The notes below the pieces were generated by a model that was not told where the DNA came from, did no database searches, and was given only the letters and a program-made list of their open reading frames with translations. Position numbers and translations under genes: made by a program. This document shows positions 1-13,900 of a DNA stretch of 64,000 bases, piece after piece. Position 1 is the stretch's first letter. The number at the start of each line of letters is the position of its first letter. Origin of the DNA: Bryopsis sp. KO-2023 (lineage: Eukaryota; Chlorophyta; Ulvophyceae; Bryopsidales; Bryopsidaceae); the NCBI GenBank assembly GCA_030272585.1, contig BSYQ01000007.1:562001-626000 (forward strand), in the 5' to 3' direction.

Positions 1-1608
1 CACAGGTGGGCTGGGTGCCGCCACAGCACTGTCCCATCTACGAATATGGTACAAAGAATTGTTTCTTTTCTTTTCTTAGGAAGGGAGGTCAGTGTTACTG
101 ATTCTGAATCGGCTCTGAGCCAGAAGTAATAAACTGGTTGAAGCAGACTAGGAGGAGTTGCCTGCCTATTTTGCATAAGTTGATGCAATATCATCACTAT
201 CAATCAACACACAAGTATTCCCAGCTGGTATGTTGTTGGTCGGTTTGCAGAAGTTTATAGCTGTGTTTCTCAATTTCTTCTCAAGAATATTTCAACCACC
301 TGCTTTTTTTTTTTTTTTTTTTTTGGAGCATGATTGATATCTTCCTTTCAGTGTTAACACTCCACAAATTAGAAAGTAGACTGACATACATGACATTTGA
401 TGTAATTTCCAAGAGAATGACCAGCAAGAAAAATACTAACGATTTTTTGCTCGACTTTTGATCAAAACAGAATTTTTATTTTGTTGAGAGACTCACAAAC
501 AAACCCACAGCAACTGGGAGAGATGGAACAAGAAATTTTTCAGATCTGATCCCACTTATTGATATTGTTAAAAAAATAAATGTACCATCCACAGCCAAGC
601 AGAATGTATTTTCAAAACCCAACTTTCTTTTTAAAAAGAGTCTTGTACCAGCCAGCCAGCACCTTCCAGCAAACAAACAATCAATCACAAAGGCTAGCAA
701 CAAGATTTATACACCATTCCTCTCTGCTCAAAGAAACGGCTAGGAACAATTAAAACCCCAACACTAATACAGGCAAAACACTAAGGCAAGACCGACAGGG
801 AGACATCAGCACAGAAATAGCAGCAGTTTAGGATATATATATATATTATCAACAAAAACCCGAGACAGGAAAGACCAAAATACGAACGATCACGGAAAGG
901 ATATGAAAGGACAAAAAAAATAGAATAAGAAAGCCATGATCACTGAGCGCCCCCCCAGGGAAACCATAAAGAGAGATATAAAAAACCCTGCTTTCTCAGC
1001 CTCCCTGTCGAAAAATGCGATTTTTTTGCCACTGGTATTTTGTCCTTTCCTGATATTTTCTTTTCTAGCTCCCCCACCAATTTCTTTTTGCTGAAATCTC
1101 TTTTTTTTCTCTCTCTGTTTCTCACTCACTCTCCCAACTTTCGGTCCCCGGTAATAAAACCAATATCCCATATTCCTCAAACTGGCTTGCTCTCTTGCCC
1201 CCCACCTAAAACAACAAACCTCAACAATTTGCCAAAACGACCACAAACCATCCAAGAGTTTGTTTATAAGTAAAACACACCTTGACGATGTTTCGTGCCA
1301 CGTCCTAAATTCATGCAGGATCAAAACGCCTTCCTTCTTCGTTTATCTCAATTTCTTCTTTCTTTAATTTCGTGCTGTCCAAATATAGAACAACAAGACT
1401 CTCTTTTCTCTGCCTATCCTAGGGGTCCTTGCAGTACATATATTTTCTTTGTTGCTTTCTTCCGACCTCCCAAAACTCTCGTTTTTTTCGTCCCTCTCGC
1501 ACCTTGCCCCACCTAAGTCCCCATTTTCCCCTCCCTTCAAAAACCCCCTATCAGTGTTTTTCTTTCCAATGAACTCTCAGGATGCTGATCTCTTCTGCTG
1601 GTTTAGGA
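1..1608. other. No gene recognised; low-complexity flank
   Basis: I see no exon chain or protein motif on either strand here. The stretch holds a T homopolymer near 309-324, AT-rich DNA, and a pyrimidine-rich block from about 1040 to 1560 on the plus strand. The open frames in it are short and compositionally biased. The right end should contain the 3' untranslated region of the minus-strand fasciclin gene that stops at 1609. Confidence 0.5.
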
Positions 1609-3017
1609 TCAATCCTCAGCAGTTTTGGCATCATCTTCCACCTCCTCAGCAGCATCGGCATCAGCCTCTTCAGCAGTTGCATCAGCATCTTCCTCCTCAG
1701 CATCAGCATCATCAGCCTCCGCATCAGCATCGGCTTCCTCAGCATCGGCCGCCTCCTCCTCAGCATCATCTACCTCAGCTGTAGCCGCTTCAGTATCAGC
1801 CTCAGCCACATCAGCCTCAGCCACATCAGCAGCATCCCGAGGAGTCACCAGGAGCTCAAAGTCCATAGCTTCCTTCACAGCCATCTCGACGGTGTTCTTC
1901 GGCTTGACAGTGACCAAGAGCTTGTCGGAAGGAAGCAAGACGCTGTCGATTTTGTAGATCACGGAGTTACAGGCGATGGTTCCGAGAGGCTTGCTGATGT
2001 TGGCTTCATTGATGGGACCCTCCAAGAAAAAGGGCTTCAAGGGGTCCAGCTGAGAGTTAACTGTGAAATTGATGAAGTCACCCTGCAACCACACACACAG
2101 ACACAACACATCAGAGATCTCCACCAAAACAGGTTCACAGAAGAGCAGCATGAGTGCAACCAACCTTGCAAGCAAAATGCAAACACACTGCTCCCTGAAT
2201 TCAGAAGTTCAAAAAATCACAAATTGGTTGGGTCAGGCACTCACATCCTTGTCTTTGATGCCAGCGGTCAGGTTCATCCCATCCTTGAGATTTGGGCCTG
2301 CAACAGCTGGGACTGCCATGTGGAAGTTGACGAGTGTCTTCGCAATCTCTTCGTCAGGGATCAGGTCAAAGAAACCCTTGCCTTTTGGCAAGATGTTACC
2401 AAAAGCATAGTCATAGGGAGCAAAAATAGTGAACTGCTTGTTCCTGTCGTTGAAAGTGGGGATGATCTTGGCCTGCCTGATCAGGGAGGTGAAGACAGAA
2501 ATATCGGGCATCCTTTGGAGAACTTGAAAGAGGGTCTGGTTATCGCCAGTCTGGCACTTGCCCTTCTTTTGACCAGCAGCAGCAACTGCGTAGAACAAGA
2601 AAATCGATCCATTAGAGACACACAAGCGCTCCACCTTGCACACAAGGGAACTGCGTACTCGACAAAAGATTGCAGCGCCAACTCAAAAGCAATCCGTAGA
2701 CTTCATCAGACAGGGAAAGAATGGTAACCGGACGTTAACAAATATCTGCGTTAAGACACAAGGATCGCTTTGCATGGGGAAAAATTCTACGCCGGCAATC
2801 GAAACGAGATCGAGGAAGCAGGGGTATCGGCGCAAACGCGAGCCAATCCCAAAGATAGGATACCACCGCCTGACAGATCCCGTCTGGACTGGTGCTTAAG
2901 TACAGGGTCGAAACTTCGTCGCGTCCGGCCATCCTGCCAGGGCGCACCTGCCAGCATCATGACAATCGCCACACACAACAGATTCCCGCATTTCTTCAAA
3001 GAACGTCCAGCCGCCAT
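1609..3017 (-). CDS. Secreted fasciclin (FAS1) domain protein with acidic tail
   Basis: Three exons join in frame: 2948-3017, 2245-2585 and 1609-2082, giving about 294 residues. Exon 1 encodes a basic start and a hydrophobic core (LLCVAIVMMLAVAAAG) that reads as a signal peptide. Exon 2 carries the first half of a FAS1 fold, including TIFAPYDYAFGNI, the usual H1 box (TvFAPtdeAF). Exon 3 opens with GDFINFTVNS and contains ACNSVIYKIDSVLLP, the H2 box (ihvIDsVLlP). FAS1 proteins are extracellular adhesion or matrix proteins. The last 75 or so residues are almost only Ala, Asp and Glu, a strongly acidic tail that could bind calcium or basic matrix proteins (inference). The ATG is chosen because it gives the signal peptide. 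There is one FAS1 unit where many family members have several. Confidence 0.85.
1620..1835 (-). repeat. Trinucleotide/hexanucleotide coding repeat (Ala/Asp/Glu tail)
   Basis: Imperfect runs of GCTGAG, GCTGAT and GATGCT on the minus strand encode the acidic tail of the fasciclin protein. On the plus strand the same bases make long spurious His/Gln- or Ser/Ala-rich frames. The repeat is coding because it continues the FAS1 reading frame to the TGA at 1609. Confidence 0.75.
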
Positions 3018-4977
3018 TGTTTTTCTCTCCTCCCCAGATCACAGAAGCAGCAGACAGGTAGAAATTGCACCCCGACAAGCACAAGCGACACTTGTTTTGT
3101 GCGTGACAACTGCAGTCTTCAGATCAGGGCGGTAGGTCGAGGAACTGTAGAGCGAGAGGCCTGCCTTGCGATTTGGTTTGGATCACCTATCGCTTGGTGG
3201 GGTTAAAATGACTGGCGGCGAGGCTGTCTGACAGCCAGCGATCCCACAGGTGGACTTCGAGATCGTTTCCAAGGCCGTCGCATCCGAAATCGAATAGGAT
3301 GGATCGAGACTTTCTTTGCACGTCTGGCTCTCTTGAATATGAACCATCACATCGTGTCGCTGACAACAGGGCTTCAGACCCTGGTTGGAAAAACGTGATA
3401 CAGACACTCCCACGTTCACATGACACTATGTACAGGGCGATTCATGATTTTGTTCTAAAGCGTCTTCATGTTTTAACGCGCCGCCACTGGAATTTGGAAG
3501 GTGCAGCAATATGTGCAGCACCGAACTGCCAGTCTTTTTTCCGCTTTAGAAGTGTGTGTGTGTGTCTGGACGATCGGACAATGGACATTTCCCAAATCTT
3601 ACAAAAAGAAAAGGCATGCTCAATCTGGTACATGTTCAGATAGGCAACCAAATCAGGAATCGACGTTTCAAAAAAGACCCACAGAAAAATAGTCAGTGTA
3701 TAACGAGCTAGATGCCTAAAAATAGCAAAGACCATCAAAGCCAGCTTACAGATATCTTCTCACAACAATCAGGCCTTGATTGGATAAAACCCCAGATTCA
3801 AAGCCTGGCAGTGTAAGTGAAAACATCTGCTGGGAAATATTTCTGGTTACATTAATGTAACCAGAGTGTAACTGAGGGTCTTGATCTAAAGGGATGTGTT
3901 GATATTGTTTGTCAATTCTGTTTGGATGGACTCCAAAGGAAATGGTCTTCTGTGGAGGAATCTCAACCCACTCCATCGAATGGATCCATCCAGTTGAAAA
4001 ATTGCTTTCAGGAGTGAATCAGGAGGTTGACAATTGCTGCACCCAATTTAACATGTTTTCCTAGGCTTCTTCCAAAATTTCAGGACTGAACTAATCCAGC
4101 ACTGTTGATGAAACGCCACAATAGAACCGACAGTGAATCGAACTATAAAGACGTTGGTCGCCAGTGTAAAGACACTCCTTCACATTCTTCTCCTTGTCTG
4201 TGTTCTCTCACACCTCCTCACCTATAATTCAACACTGTGAGCCTCACTTCCGAATAAATTGAACATTTCAGGTAGACCAGTCGATTCCAAACATTCCCAA
4301 GGATGAAAATTGAAATCATTTGGGACCAAACTGCTGTTGTAGAATGGAATGCTGGCGACGGTTTTCAAATTTCCATACACAACTGGTTCGATATGAAAAG
4401 TCGCTACAAAGGACTTGGCTCAGACCAACACTACACTCCATCACAGCACAAATCACAACTGAGTCTTCTCAGCCCTCCCTACCCATAAAATCGAACTCTA
4501 TCACTCATGCATTCAGAAACCAGCCTCCAGCGTCCCAATCAAACCATGCCCATGGGAAAAAAAAGCACAATAACATGACCTCGCCCACCATCCCAACCAT
4601 CCCAACAGCCAATATTAAAATAACGCCTTGCCCCTGCTGGCAAGAGAGCAACTTAAAAGCAAAGAAAAACCCACGAAACATAGCATTTCCCTGCTCCCCC
4701 TGAAAAAAGAATCAAGCCCTCCAAAAAAAAACCAACCCCAGCATGGGATCCCAACAAATTATACGAGAATCGACCCAGTCAAAAATGAGTACTGTCCTTA
4801 ATTCCATTCAACACCCAGGCCCCCCCGTGGTCTCGTTATTAACTGATATAGACACTGCCAGCCAGTTTGTACGAAACAGCCCCAGATATAGTGCCTCAAA
4901 ATAATTGTCAAAAACCTGAACTACGAAAATGTATGCTCTTGAGAATCCCTAACCCCCCCCCCCCTTCCTTTTCTTTC
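3018..4977. other. Intergenic: fasciclin promoter and 3' flank of macroglobulin gene
   Basis: No supported exon on either strand. The first few hundred bases lie upstream of the fasciclin start and must hold its promoter. The right part is A- and C-rich, with a C homopolymer near 4952-4964 just beyond the stop of the minus-strand macroglobulin gene. No structured element was recognised. Confidence 0.5.
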
Positions 4978-7900
4978 TCAGGTAAACTTCCCACAGTCTT
5001 TTCCCTTGAACCCATCAAGGCAGACACAGCTCCCTGATTCCACGTCGCATGCTCCAAGACCATTACAGTCCTTGGGGCAAGTTTTTGGGATGGATAGCGG
5101 CTTCTCAGCCACCGGTTTGCACCCTTTTCCGCTGCATATTTCTACACTACCCGCTGAACTCAGCCCCATGATCTCAGGTTGGTCATTGACGAATGCACGA
5201 ACAGGGGGTAGAGCGAATTCCCCAGCAGCAGCTGCGATTGCTCGGAACGTCATGTCATGAGCCCCAGCCGTCAGAGAATCGTAAGTAAATGTTACCACGG
5301 TGGGCGAGGTCTCCTGCACCGGGCAGCTAAAGAAGAATCGAGGTCCGAAAAACTCGAAGAATGGCAGTGGGCATGCGTTGCCCTCTTGCTCCACGTTGGG
5401 GTCAACTGGTTCCAACCCGGCGGGCATTAACACTCGGACTGATGTGGATCCTAATTCATCAGGGGTGGTGATTTGAACATTGACGATCACAATCGAGCCG
5501 ACAGGAACCACAGCCAAGGACGGTCCTGCTTCGTTGCTCTCCTCATCTCCGGCGATTCGGATCCCTCTTTCGACGAAAATGCCGTTGAATGTGGGGAAGG
5601 GTAGCAGCTTGGTGGGGACGAAAGTCATACTGACGGCGATCGAGATTTCACCCACTCCCTCAGCACTGACTTCGAGGGGTTTGGGAGGGCTGGCTAAGCT
5701 CTCCCAGGGTACTGACACAGTCGACACTGGCCGCTTCGCATCATTGAGCACAAACTATGGAGACAAAAAGGAAAGTAACTGTTAAGACTTGATCCAGTTT
5801 TGATGCGTCAAAAAGACGTGGTAAGCATTTCAACACATGCTATTTTGCTCACATTCATTAGTTCTTCCTTCCCACTCTTGATTATGAGTCGAATGTTGGG
5901 TACCGCCGAGCCTGTTGATTGATCGTAGGCCCTGATGGCTGTCATTGCTGTGATCTTGTCGAAGTTGGTGTGGGCCCTGAAGCCAAACTGGCTGACAGGC
6001 GGCCTTGCAACATAGTTGGACAGTTTAGGAAGAAAACCATTGCTCACACCCGCCTTGACCATCGCAAGCAGAGCCAGAGCATTGGCCACGTTGCCTATCC
6101 AACATCACAAAAAACAAACATTCACAAAACTGAAATGGATGAAGCAACCAAGAGGCATTGATATATATTGGCTGCAAAAAGCCTGCATAACCCTGCTGTT
6201 GTATTCATGCTTACTTGCTGCAGCCGCAGAGCCCTCAGATTGAGCAATATATGCTGTTCTGCCTCCTGCTCGGGTATTACTAGTCCAGGTATCCGTTGCC
6301 TTTTTGACATCGGGGTGACTTCCTTCGTCGTTGGCCAGTCTGGTCAGGATGTAGAAGGCTTGGCCTTCTACGGACATTTCATCGAAGTCCTTGCTGAGGC
6401 GCTCCATGGAAAGATCGGCCACCACATCTTTGCTAGAGCCTGTGGGTGGTGCCCAATCGGCTCCCAGAGCCGCTCTGGTTCATTCCATGCAAACAACGTT
6501 TTCAAGGCAAACGACATCGAGGCACAGGAAAAGCAAAAAACGACATAGTTGAGAGTGGGTAGTAGTCGACTGCTGGACATATTCTTCTCAACGCAGAAGC
6601 ATTTTTGTGCAACAATATGTGGAAATATATATATATGTGAATTCCACCTTTGTACGACGCACTTCACATTTTTCTTCAAGATACCAAGGACACAGAATTT
6701 TTTGCAGGCTCAAGCAATATATATGTTGGAACTCAAGGTAAACACAAAGCCGAAACATATGAACGGGGTCTATCCTCATACCTTGCCATTGCCACAGTGT
6801 TAGCTGAAATTTGTGACTTGGATTTTTTCCTCAACTCGGTTGCCTCTTGGACGAGGCTGCCGGCGGTGGATGACGACCAGAGTGCATTCAATGAAGAAAT
6901 CCCAGCTGTTCCATTTGCAACCGCCTGTGAAATTCATCCAATTCTGTCAACCCCACCACCAACCTCCCCAACATATCTTGCATAATTGCCAGGGGCTAAA
7001 AAAATTCCAGAACATTCAACAGTTTTCATTCTGGGGACATTTTTTATCACCTCAAGTTCGGAATCCTTGGCATCGACCAGCAATTCCTTGTATATCCACG
7101 CTCCCTTTGCATTTTGCCTCAGCGACAGCGGCTTCTCCCTCTCGTCGTTGCGATCCTCAGGGCAAGGCAAACTGTACTGCAGCCCTCGCTTGATGTCAGT
7201 CATGTTGCCCACACCCAAAGCAAGGAAACCCTTGATGTAAGCTGGCTCCAGACTGTCCACGAGTTCAAGCGTTTCTTTGCCTATCAGGTTGTCATCGAAA
7301 TCCAGAACACCATAGGCTTCAGCAATGACAGGGATGGCCACAGCAGCCAGAGCGAAATCAGCATCAATGGGACATTCCTTCCTGAAATCACAAAAAACAC
7401 ACTCACACCCCCCTCTCAACTGTCAGAAATCTTGCCCCTCAGTTCTCCAAATTAAAACAAATGGAGAAATGGATCACATCGATTTTCCACCCCAAAATTG
7501 AACTGGGGTCTACAACAGGATGACTGATGCCTTACTCAAGATTTTCTTCGAAGATGTCTTGAATCATCGACAACACAGCCGGCAGCTGACCAACTCCTGC
7601 ATTGATTTTGACAGATCCACTTCCAGCAAGCGCTCTTGGCAAATCCAGCACCTCTACAAACTTAGCACTAGCAGGCACGGAAAACGAAGAGCCCAACGTC
7701 ACCTGCTCCTGGAGCCCCTCCACAGGGAAACTGATCTTCAAACTGTCCTTTGACCCAGAACCAGCATCTACAAAACCACACATCATCAAAAAGTTGCACT
7801 CTCCACAAGCACACTGCCCTATATCAAGCCTCCATGCAACTCAGCCGCGAAGAAAAATCAGCCAAAAAGAACCCACCCGCAGAAATGGTGAACTCGGCTT

Positions 7901-10900
7901 CTCCGATCTTGGTTGCTTTGAAATTGAACCTCACTTCCTCTTGGCCATCGCTCCCAACTGAAACCTTCACTGATTTCGACCCCACGATATCCAAATTTGA
8001 GTTCGCAGTGACTGTTACTGCCACCGAAGCTTTCTTGATTCCGGTGATAGTGACTACAGCACCTCCCTCGAAAACATCGCCTATTCTGGCAAATCTTGGG
8101 GCGGAGGGGGTCAAAGAAACTGTCCTTCGTACGATCAACTCCTCCTCTTCGCTCCCAAACTTGCCATCATCTGAGCCAACAGCACACTATATGAATAAAC
8201 CCTGCATGAACATTGATTAAAATTTTGCATGGATTTCTTTCTTTCTTTTCTTTCAAGTGGGGCATGAAATGATGTCAGAAGCTGAAAAGAAAAGAACACC
8301 AAATCAACTGCTACTGTTGTGGACTACAAAAAGAAAAACAAAGAGTCCCCACACCCAAAAAACAACAACAACAACAGGTAGTTCGATCTTCACCTGTTAC
8401 AACATATGCTCGAACAGCAAAAGTCCCCAAATTGTCAGGGGCGCTGAAAGAAATGGTGGCTTTGCCAGCTTTGGTCACAGTGGTTTCGAAAGTGGGAGTG
8501 GAAACGAAGTCTTTCTGAATTCGAACCAATCCACGTTCCTCTTCAGCTGGGGCCTCTGCATCGTCTGCACTGACTTTGGCAGAAAGGGCAGTGCCCGGGG
8601 ATGCTGCTACCTCCGCCGAAAGAAGACGAGGGCTGAAAATGATGTCGAGTTCTACCCACACAAAAAAGAAGCCATATAAATCCCATCTGATGGTTGAACA
8701 TACCCCAACACAGCTCGTTCCTGAATTGCTCGTGAGAAAGTATGGAGCAATGAACCCCCCAAGCACAAAAACATGTGTTGGAATTATCACTGCTTACCAC
8801 TCACAGGCACTTCGGTGATGAATTGCCTGATGGAATCCACATAGTCTTCATCGCTGAGTGCTAGGTCCACATTCGAAAAGGAAGGAAGCATCTACAACAC
8901 ATGCACGACTTGAGCCATAAAAAACTTCCAGCAAGAAAAAACAAACCAAAAAAGCAGGAAGAAAAAACATAACCAAAAAAATGCACACATTTGATGTTAT
9001 GTTTTATGTGCCACGCTGATTAACCAAACAAATCACTGAGGGTAATTTTTTCTAGGGAAAAAGTGAAAAACGGTAAGTCTCCTTACGTCTGTAATAGTAA
9101 AAGCCCAAGGGTTGAGCTCGTTCCTTTGTAGGAATTTTTCCACCAAAGTCTCAATGGCCTGTGGGGAGACCAGGAAATCGGAGGTGCTGGTTTCTGAGAA
9201 TCGCATCGCCAAATTCACAACGAATTCAGCTGCGAGGTCCTTGAGTTTCAGAGGCACCAGCTCCAGAATCGCTTTATCTACCACAACCAGAGTGACCTCG
9301 GCAGGGCCGCTTGCTGTCACCTCGACTGGGGTGGATTCACCGGGGGCTATAACAGGTTCTCCTTTCAGCTTTGGGAATTCGATCGACACGGCCACACTTC
9401 GATCCTGAAAGCGCCATCACAGTAATAAAATAGCCTATCTAACCAGCTGATGCCCACGATGAGTCCTCCTCACAAGGCAATGCTTTGTTTTGTTTCAGAA
9501 AAACAAGAAGCTTCCCAATCCCCACCTGGACGGCTTCAATGGTTCTGGTGAAGGTCTTTGTGTGAGGCGAGGCAGGGTCAAACAAGGGGTGAACTATGAT
9601 GTTTAGGGGAATCCCGGCATTCGTACGTTGACGAGGAACAGCCACCGCAACATACACAGCGCAATTGGCCTCGCAGACATCGTCCACAGGAACCTCCAGC
9701 TCATTCAAGCTGACGTCCTCCAGGGTTACGACCTGTTCAAAACATACAGCGAACATCGATTGGACACAGCCCTGCAAATTGCATCACAGGAAAAAAGGAG
9801 GAAAAACTCTGACAAAACATCCAAGTGTGTGCTTGGTCTTTCTTGTTAAGATTTTTTTTATAAATCATGCATTCTTTATGCCAATCATAATACAAACTGT
9901 TCCATCCTCAGCCACAATGAATCTGAGGATTGGAGCTGAAAATGCTGACGACCTCTTTATGGCCAGAAGGAGTCTCTATCAGGAGGTGGGTAATGTTAGG
10001 CAATCATGGATTTTACAAAAAGCTGGGGGTGGAATCTTGCTTGAAGCTTTCACTTACCTTCTGTTTCATCCCCAACTCGCTTCCCCAAGCTATAAAGGCA
10101 TGGGCATTCACGAATGGATTCTCCAAGGCAAATTTTGCAACAGAGCCGACCTTGTAGGGTCCTTTGCTGAGCTCAGTCAGACCAACGTCTGGAAACTGCT
10201 GTAGAGGACTGTGGGGAGGGAGAACATTTAGTTAGACCTCAGCATGTACCGCCTGAAAGCAAACAGAACAGGACAGCACAAATACTTACTTTTCTTTCCA
10301 TTGCTCCGCAGAAAGCCCCATAAATTCACGTCCACACACGGTTGCTTTGCCAGATTCCACACAAGCCTCCACAGCATATTCTCCGATGACGGGCATGGAG
10401 AAGCGACAGTCAAATTCAAATGCACCTGGCATCCAGTCCAACTTGTTTCCTAAGCTCTTTTAAACATCAATTTACTTTCAATTGAGAAAAAGCTTCCATG
10501 AGGTTATGCAAGGGTTGGCCCAACAAACAGGTCCACACCACCAAACAATGAGCAGAATCCAGTAAATTCACGACTGATAATCTCTGAACCACCACTCCCC
10601 CCACAACAAAGCCCCCCCAAATATGCCTAAGGCATGTTCTTGTGGATATACCTGAGGTGGTTTCGCAATCTTCCACTGAGAATCCATCTATTGGTTCGGC
10701 CCCACTGGTGGGCTTCAGGGTCTCTTCTTCGGGATCTTCCGGCTCACGGAGTTTTTTCAATTCCAAAGTTACGGGGGACAATTTTGGCAAAGCCTCCCCC
10801 TCCAAGTCAGTCACATTGACTCGAACGCTGAAGCTTCGTTTTGGCAAATCTGTTGTTGATGATCGAGTGAATTCAAACTTGACATTTGCCACTTCCAACC

Positions 10901-13900
10901 TGGAAGAGCAGATGACAAATCATCCGTTCAGTCAAAATGCATCAAAATACAAACATATATACGAACGCTTCAAAAAATAACATCAATTGAAATATGGGGA
11001 GCAGGGGGCAGGGGAAAGGATCGGAAGAGGATGTGTTTCAAAACATTATAAACCTACGGGATTGACACTTCCTCCGTGATGAGCTCTCGAGTTGGCCCAA
11101 CCCACTCAATAGTAGCATCGAGGATGGATCCCACTGAGGGGGGCTTCTTAAACACACTCAAATCGATGACTGCCGTTCCAGTGCCATCAGAATCAGTCTT
11201 GATGGTGGTGGTGCCTTCCAGCTCCTCATCCTCTTCTTCCCTCGTAAAATCTAGTGTACAAAGAAGAGAAGAAAGCAGTTTTCCAACAGTTTTTGAAAAA
11301 AAGTGTGAATCCAGATGCTGTGATTGGGAGCAGTTGGCAGGGATCTTACCTGAGACGGTCCATGTGACGTCCATGTTAGCCCCACCCACAGGGGCGCCGA
11401 TGAAACTTACAGCTTCCACATCAATGCTGACTTTAGAAGCAGGCAGTGCCTACAGTGCATCGATCAAATTTTACTCAAAAAATCCAAATATAGGTGAATG
11501 ACAAGCAGTATGCAGCGGGTCCTGGGTCCCATGGCCATCTCTTCCAAATAAACAAAAAGTTCCACCATTGACCAACATACCCATTTTGGAGCATCCACCA
11601 AAAGCTGCACAGTGGGTGGCCTTGGATCCCCCACGACGAAAGTCTCACTGGATCCAGAAATCGGCCCTCCTTTCGCCCCCACAGCTTCAAAGCTGATTCT
11701 GTAAGTGGTCAATGGAGCATCGACAGGCACAGCAATGGAAGCCTGAAAACTTCCAAATTTTTTATTCACAGTGACTGGGAAAGTGTCAGTAGTACCCCCT
11801 ATCGTGAAGCCCCCATTCGAGGCCAATGCTTCTTTTGTGCGGTTGAAGGTTGGGGACACCACAAGGCGGGCATTTTTCAAAAGAATCGGGCTCAAGCTTG
11901 ACCCATCCCGCTGCATAACATAACCTGAGGAAAAACAGTCACCAAAATACTTGATGTTGATTTGATTCGCAAGATAAATAAAATCAGAGTGAGAAATTTG
12001 GGTCAAAACGGAAGGTTGTTGGATCCAATAGCTGGCCACATTCCACATTACAGTGCAAACGGTTAAGTCCAAGCTCAGGCAAGGTGAATCGGAAAGTGAC
12101 TTACCCTTTACGTTGAGTTCTTCTAGAGGTTTGACCAGTTTTCTGTCCAGCACCAGGGTATCCAAAACATCATTGGAGGCAGCCTGCACTATGTCAATCC
12201 TAGGAATGAACAAGAATTTCTCATTGTATTCCACCAAAGCATCCAGCTGGCCCAGCTTATTCCCCAGCTTCAAAGCAGCACGGCCCAACTCATCGCTGGT
12301 TCCCTTGCTGACGAGAGCATAGTCCTTTGCAGCGACAAGGCCACCCTACACAAAAAATCACCCAAACATTACTCACCCCGTCAGCTGACATCGGATTCCG
12401 TAACCTTGGAAAAGGAGGAAGGGGGGAAGGAGTGACTCACCGAGTTTGATTCTCTGTTGTAGACTTTGACATTTGCTCCCTCCACTGGTTTGCCTGTGGA
12501 CATTGATGTTATCCAAGCAGTCCCTGTGGCTGGAGCGCTTCCGCTGGCCCCCGATCTCAAGAACAGAACTTGCAGATCGGTCTCCACGGTCAGGTGAAAC
12601 TTGTACCTCCCAGAACTGCCAGCCACAAAAAAATCCCAGAAAAATCAACAAAAATACAGACAAAAGACATGGACAGTCGCTACTAATTGCCCCAGGTCGC
12701 TCAAGATAGAGTTTGCTGTCTCCTTAACACCGTCTATTTGGAAGATAAATGGGGAAAGGTCTGGAGGGGTTACCCACCTGCAGTATTGATGTGCCAGGGC
12801 ACCCGATGTTTCAAGCAAAGAAGCTACTGATACTTCATGAGCATCCCCACTGGCGTCTGCATCTTCAGGCTCCAAGGTCTCATCTGCAGGTAATTCAAGT
12901 CGAAAAAAAACAAAAAGAATCAGTCGAAAGTGCACAACAAAGAACGATCGATCGGATTTGGCCAAAATCTTCCACGAATAGGTGCTGCTGCTCCAGATTC
13001 AAAAATCCAATCATCAACCTGGCGTTTTGACATGCAACAAGGGAATAAAAAGGGCTCACCTGGTTTCTTCAAAATACTCTCCAAGGAGGATCGAGAGCTG
13101 CTGCTTCTGACAATATTGAAAGAAGAGACAACGCTGGGCTCCTCGTCGAGATTCCAAATTTCAACCAGCGAACCGACGTCTTTGCAGCCCTCAGCTGCCG
13201 CCTTGGTCCTCACAGTCTTTCCTTTCGATAAGGCAACAATTTTCTGACCCCAATCTTGGCCCTCCTCAAACACTGAAAGACTGCAAATCGATACAAGCGA
13301 TTAACAAGGGATCTCACCCGCCCAAGAATTGGTCGAATTCAAACCGACGACCAGAAAACTACACATCAATTTTTACTCAGAAAATACAGGAATGAACACC
13401 TACCTGGGGAAAGTACCACTCTGCAGAGACTGAAATTCAGCAGGGATGTCGTCAGTTTCAAATTCGATGGTAGACCTCTCGAGAGGTAACCCGAGACCAT
13501 CCTTCAGCAAACTTGACCCAATCACATTGATCCTGCAAAAAGAGTAACCAGAAATTAAACCAAATTAATCGACACATGGAGAATAAGCAGCCAATGCCAT
13601 GTCGAAGTCCTTGGTTTTGGATTTGCTCGAGGGAATAATTCTTAGACCCAACCTGTATGTCTGACTGGGTTCCAAAGCTGCCTGGATTCTTAGAGTGGAA
13701 TTGTCAACTTGTTGCAGGTCAAAAGGGATCTGAGGAACAACACAGCACGCCATTAAAAACTGATCCTCACAGAACATGAAGGAGCTTTTCCAGGATGATT
13801 GAAAACGGACCGGAAAGTAAGCATTACCTGGGCACCTGTGAGTGCATTGTTCAGTCGCATAACCCCTTTCAAACTCGCAATAGGGAAACCATCCGGAAGG

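Noticed and set aside
1582..2727. Long plus-strand open frame over the fasciclin gene
   Set aside because: It is the antisense shadow of a repeat-rich coding region. The minus strand has the FAS1 motifs and correct splice phases.
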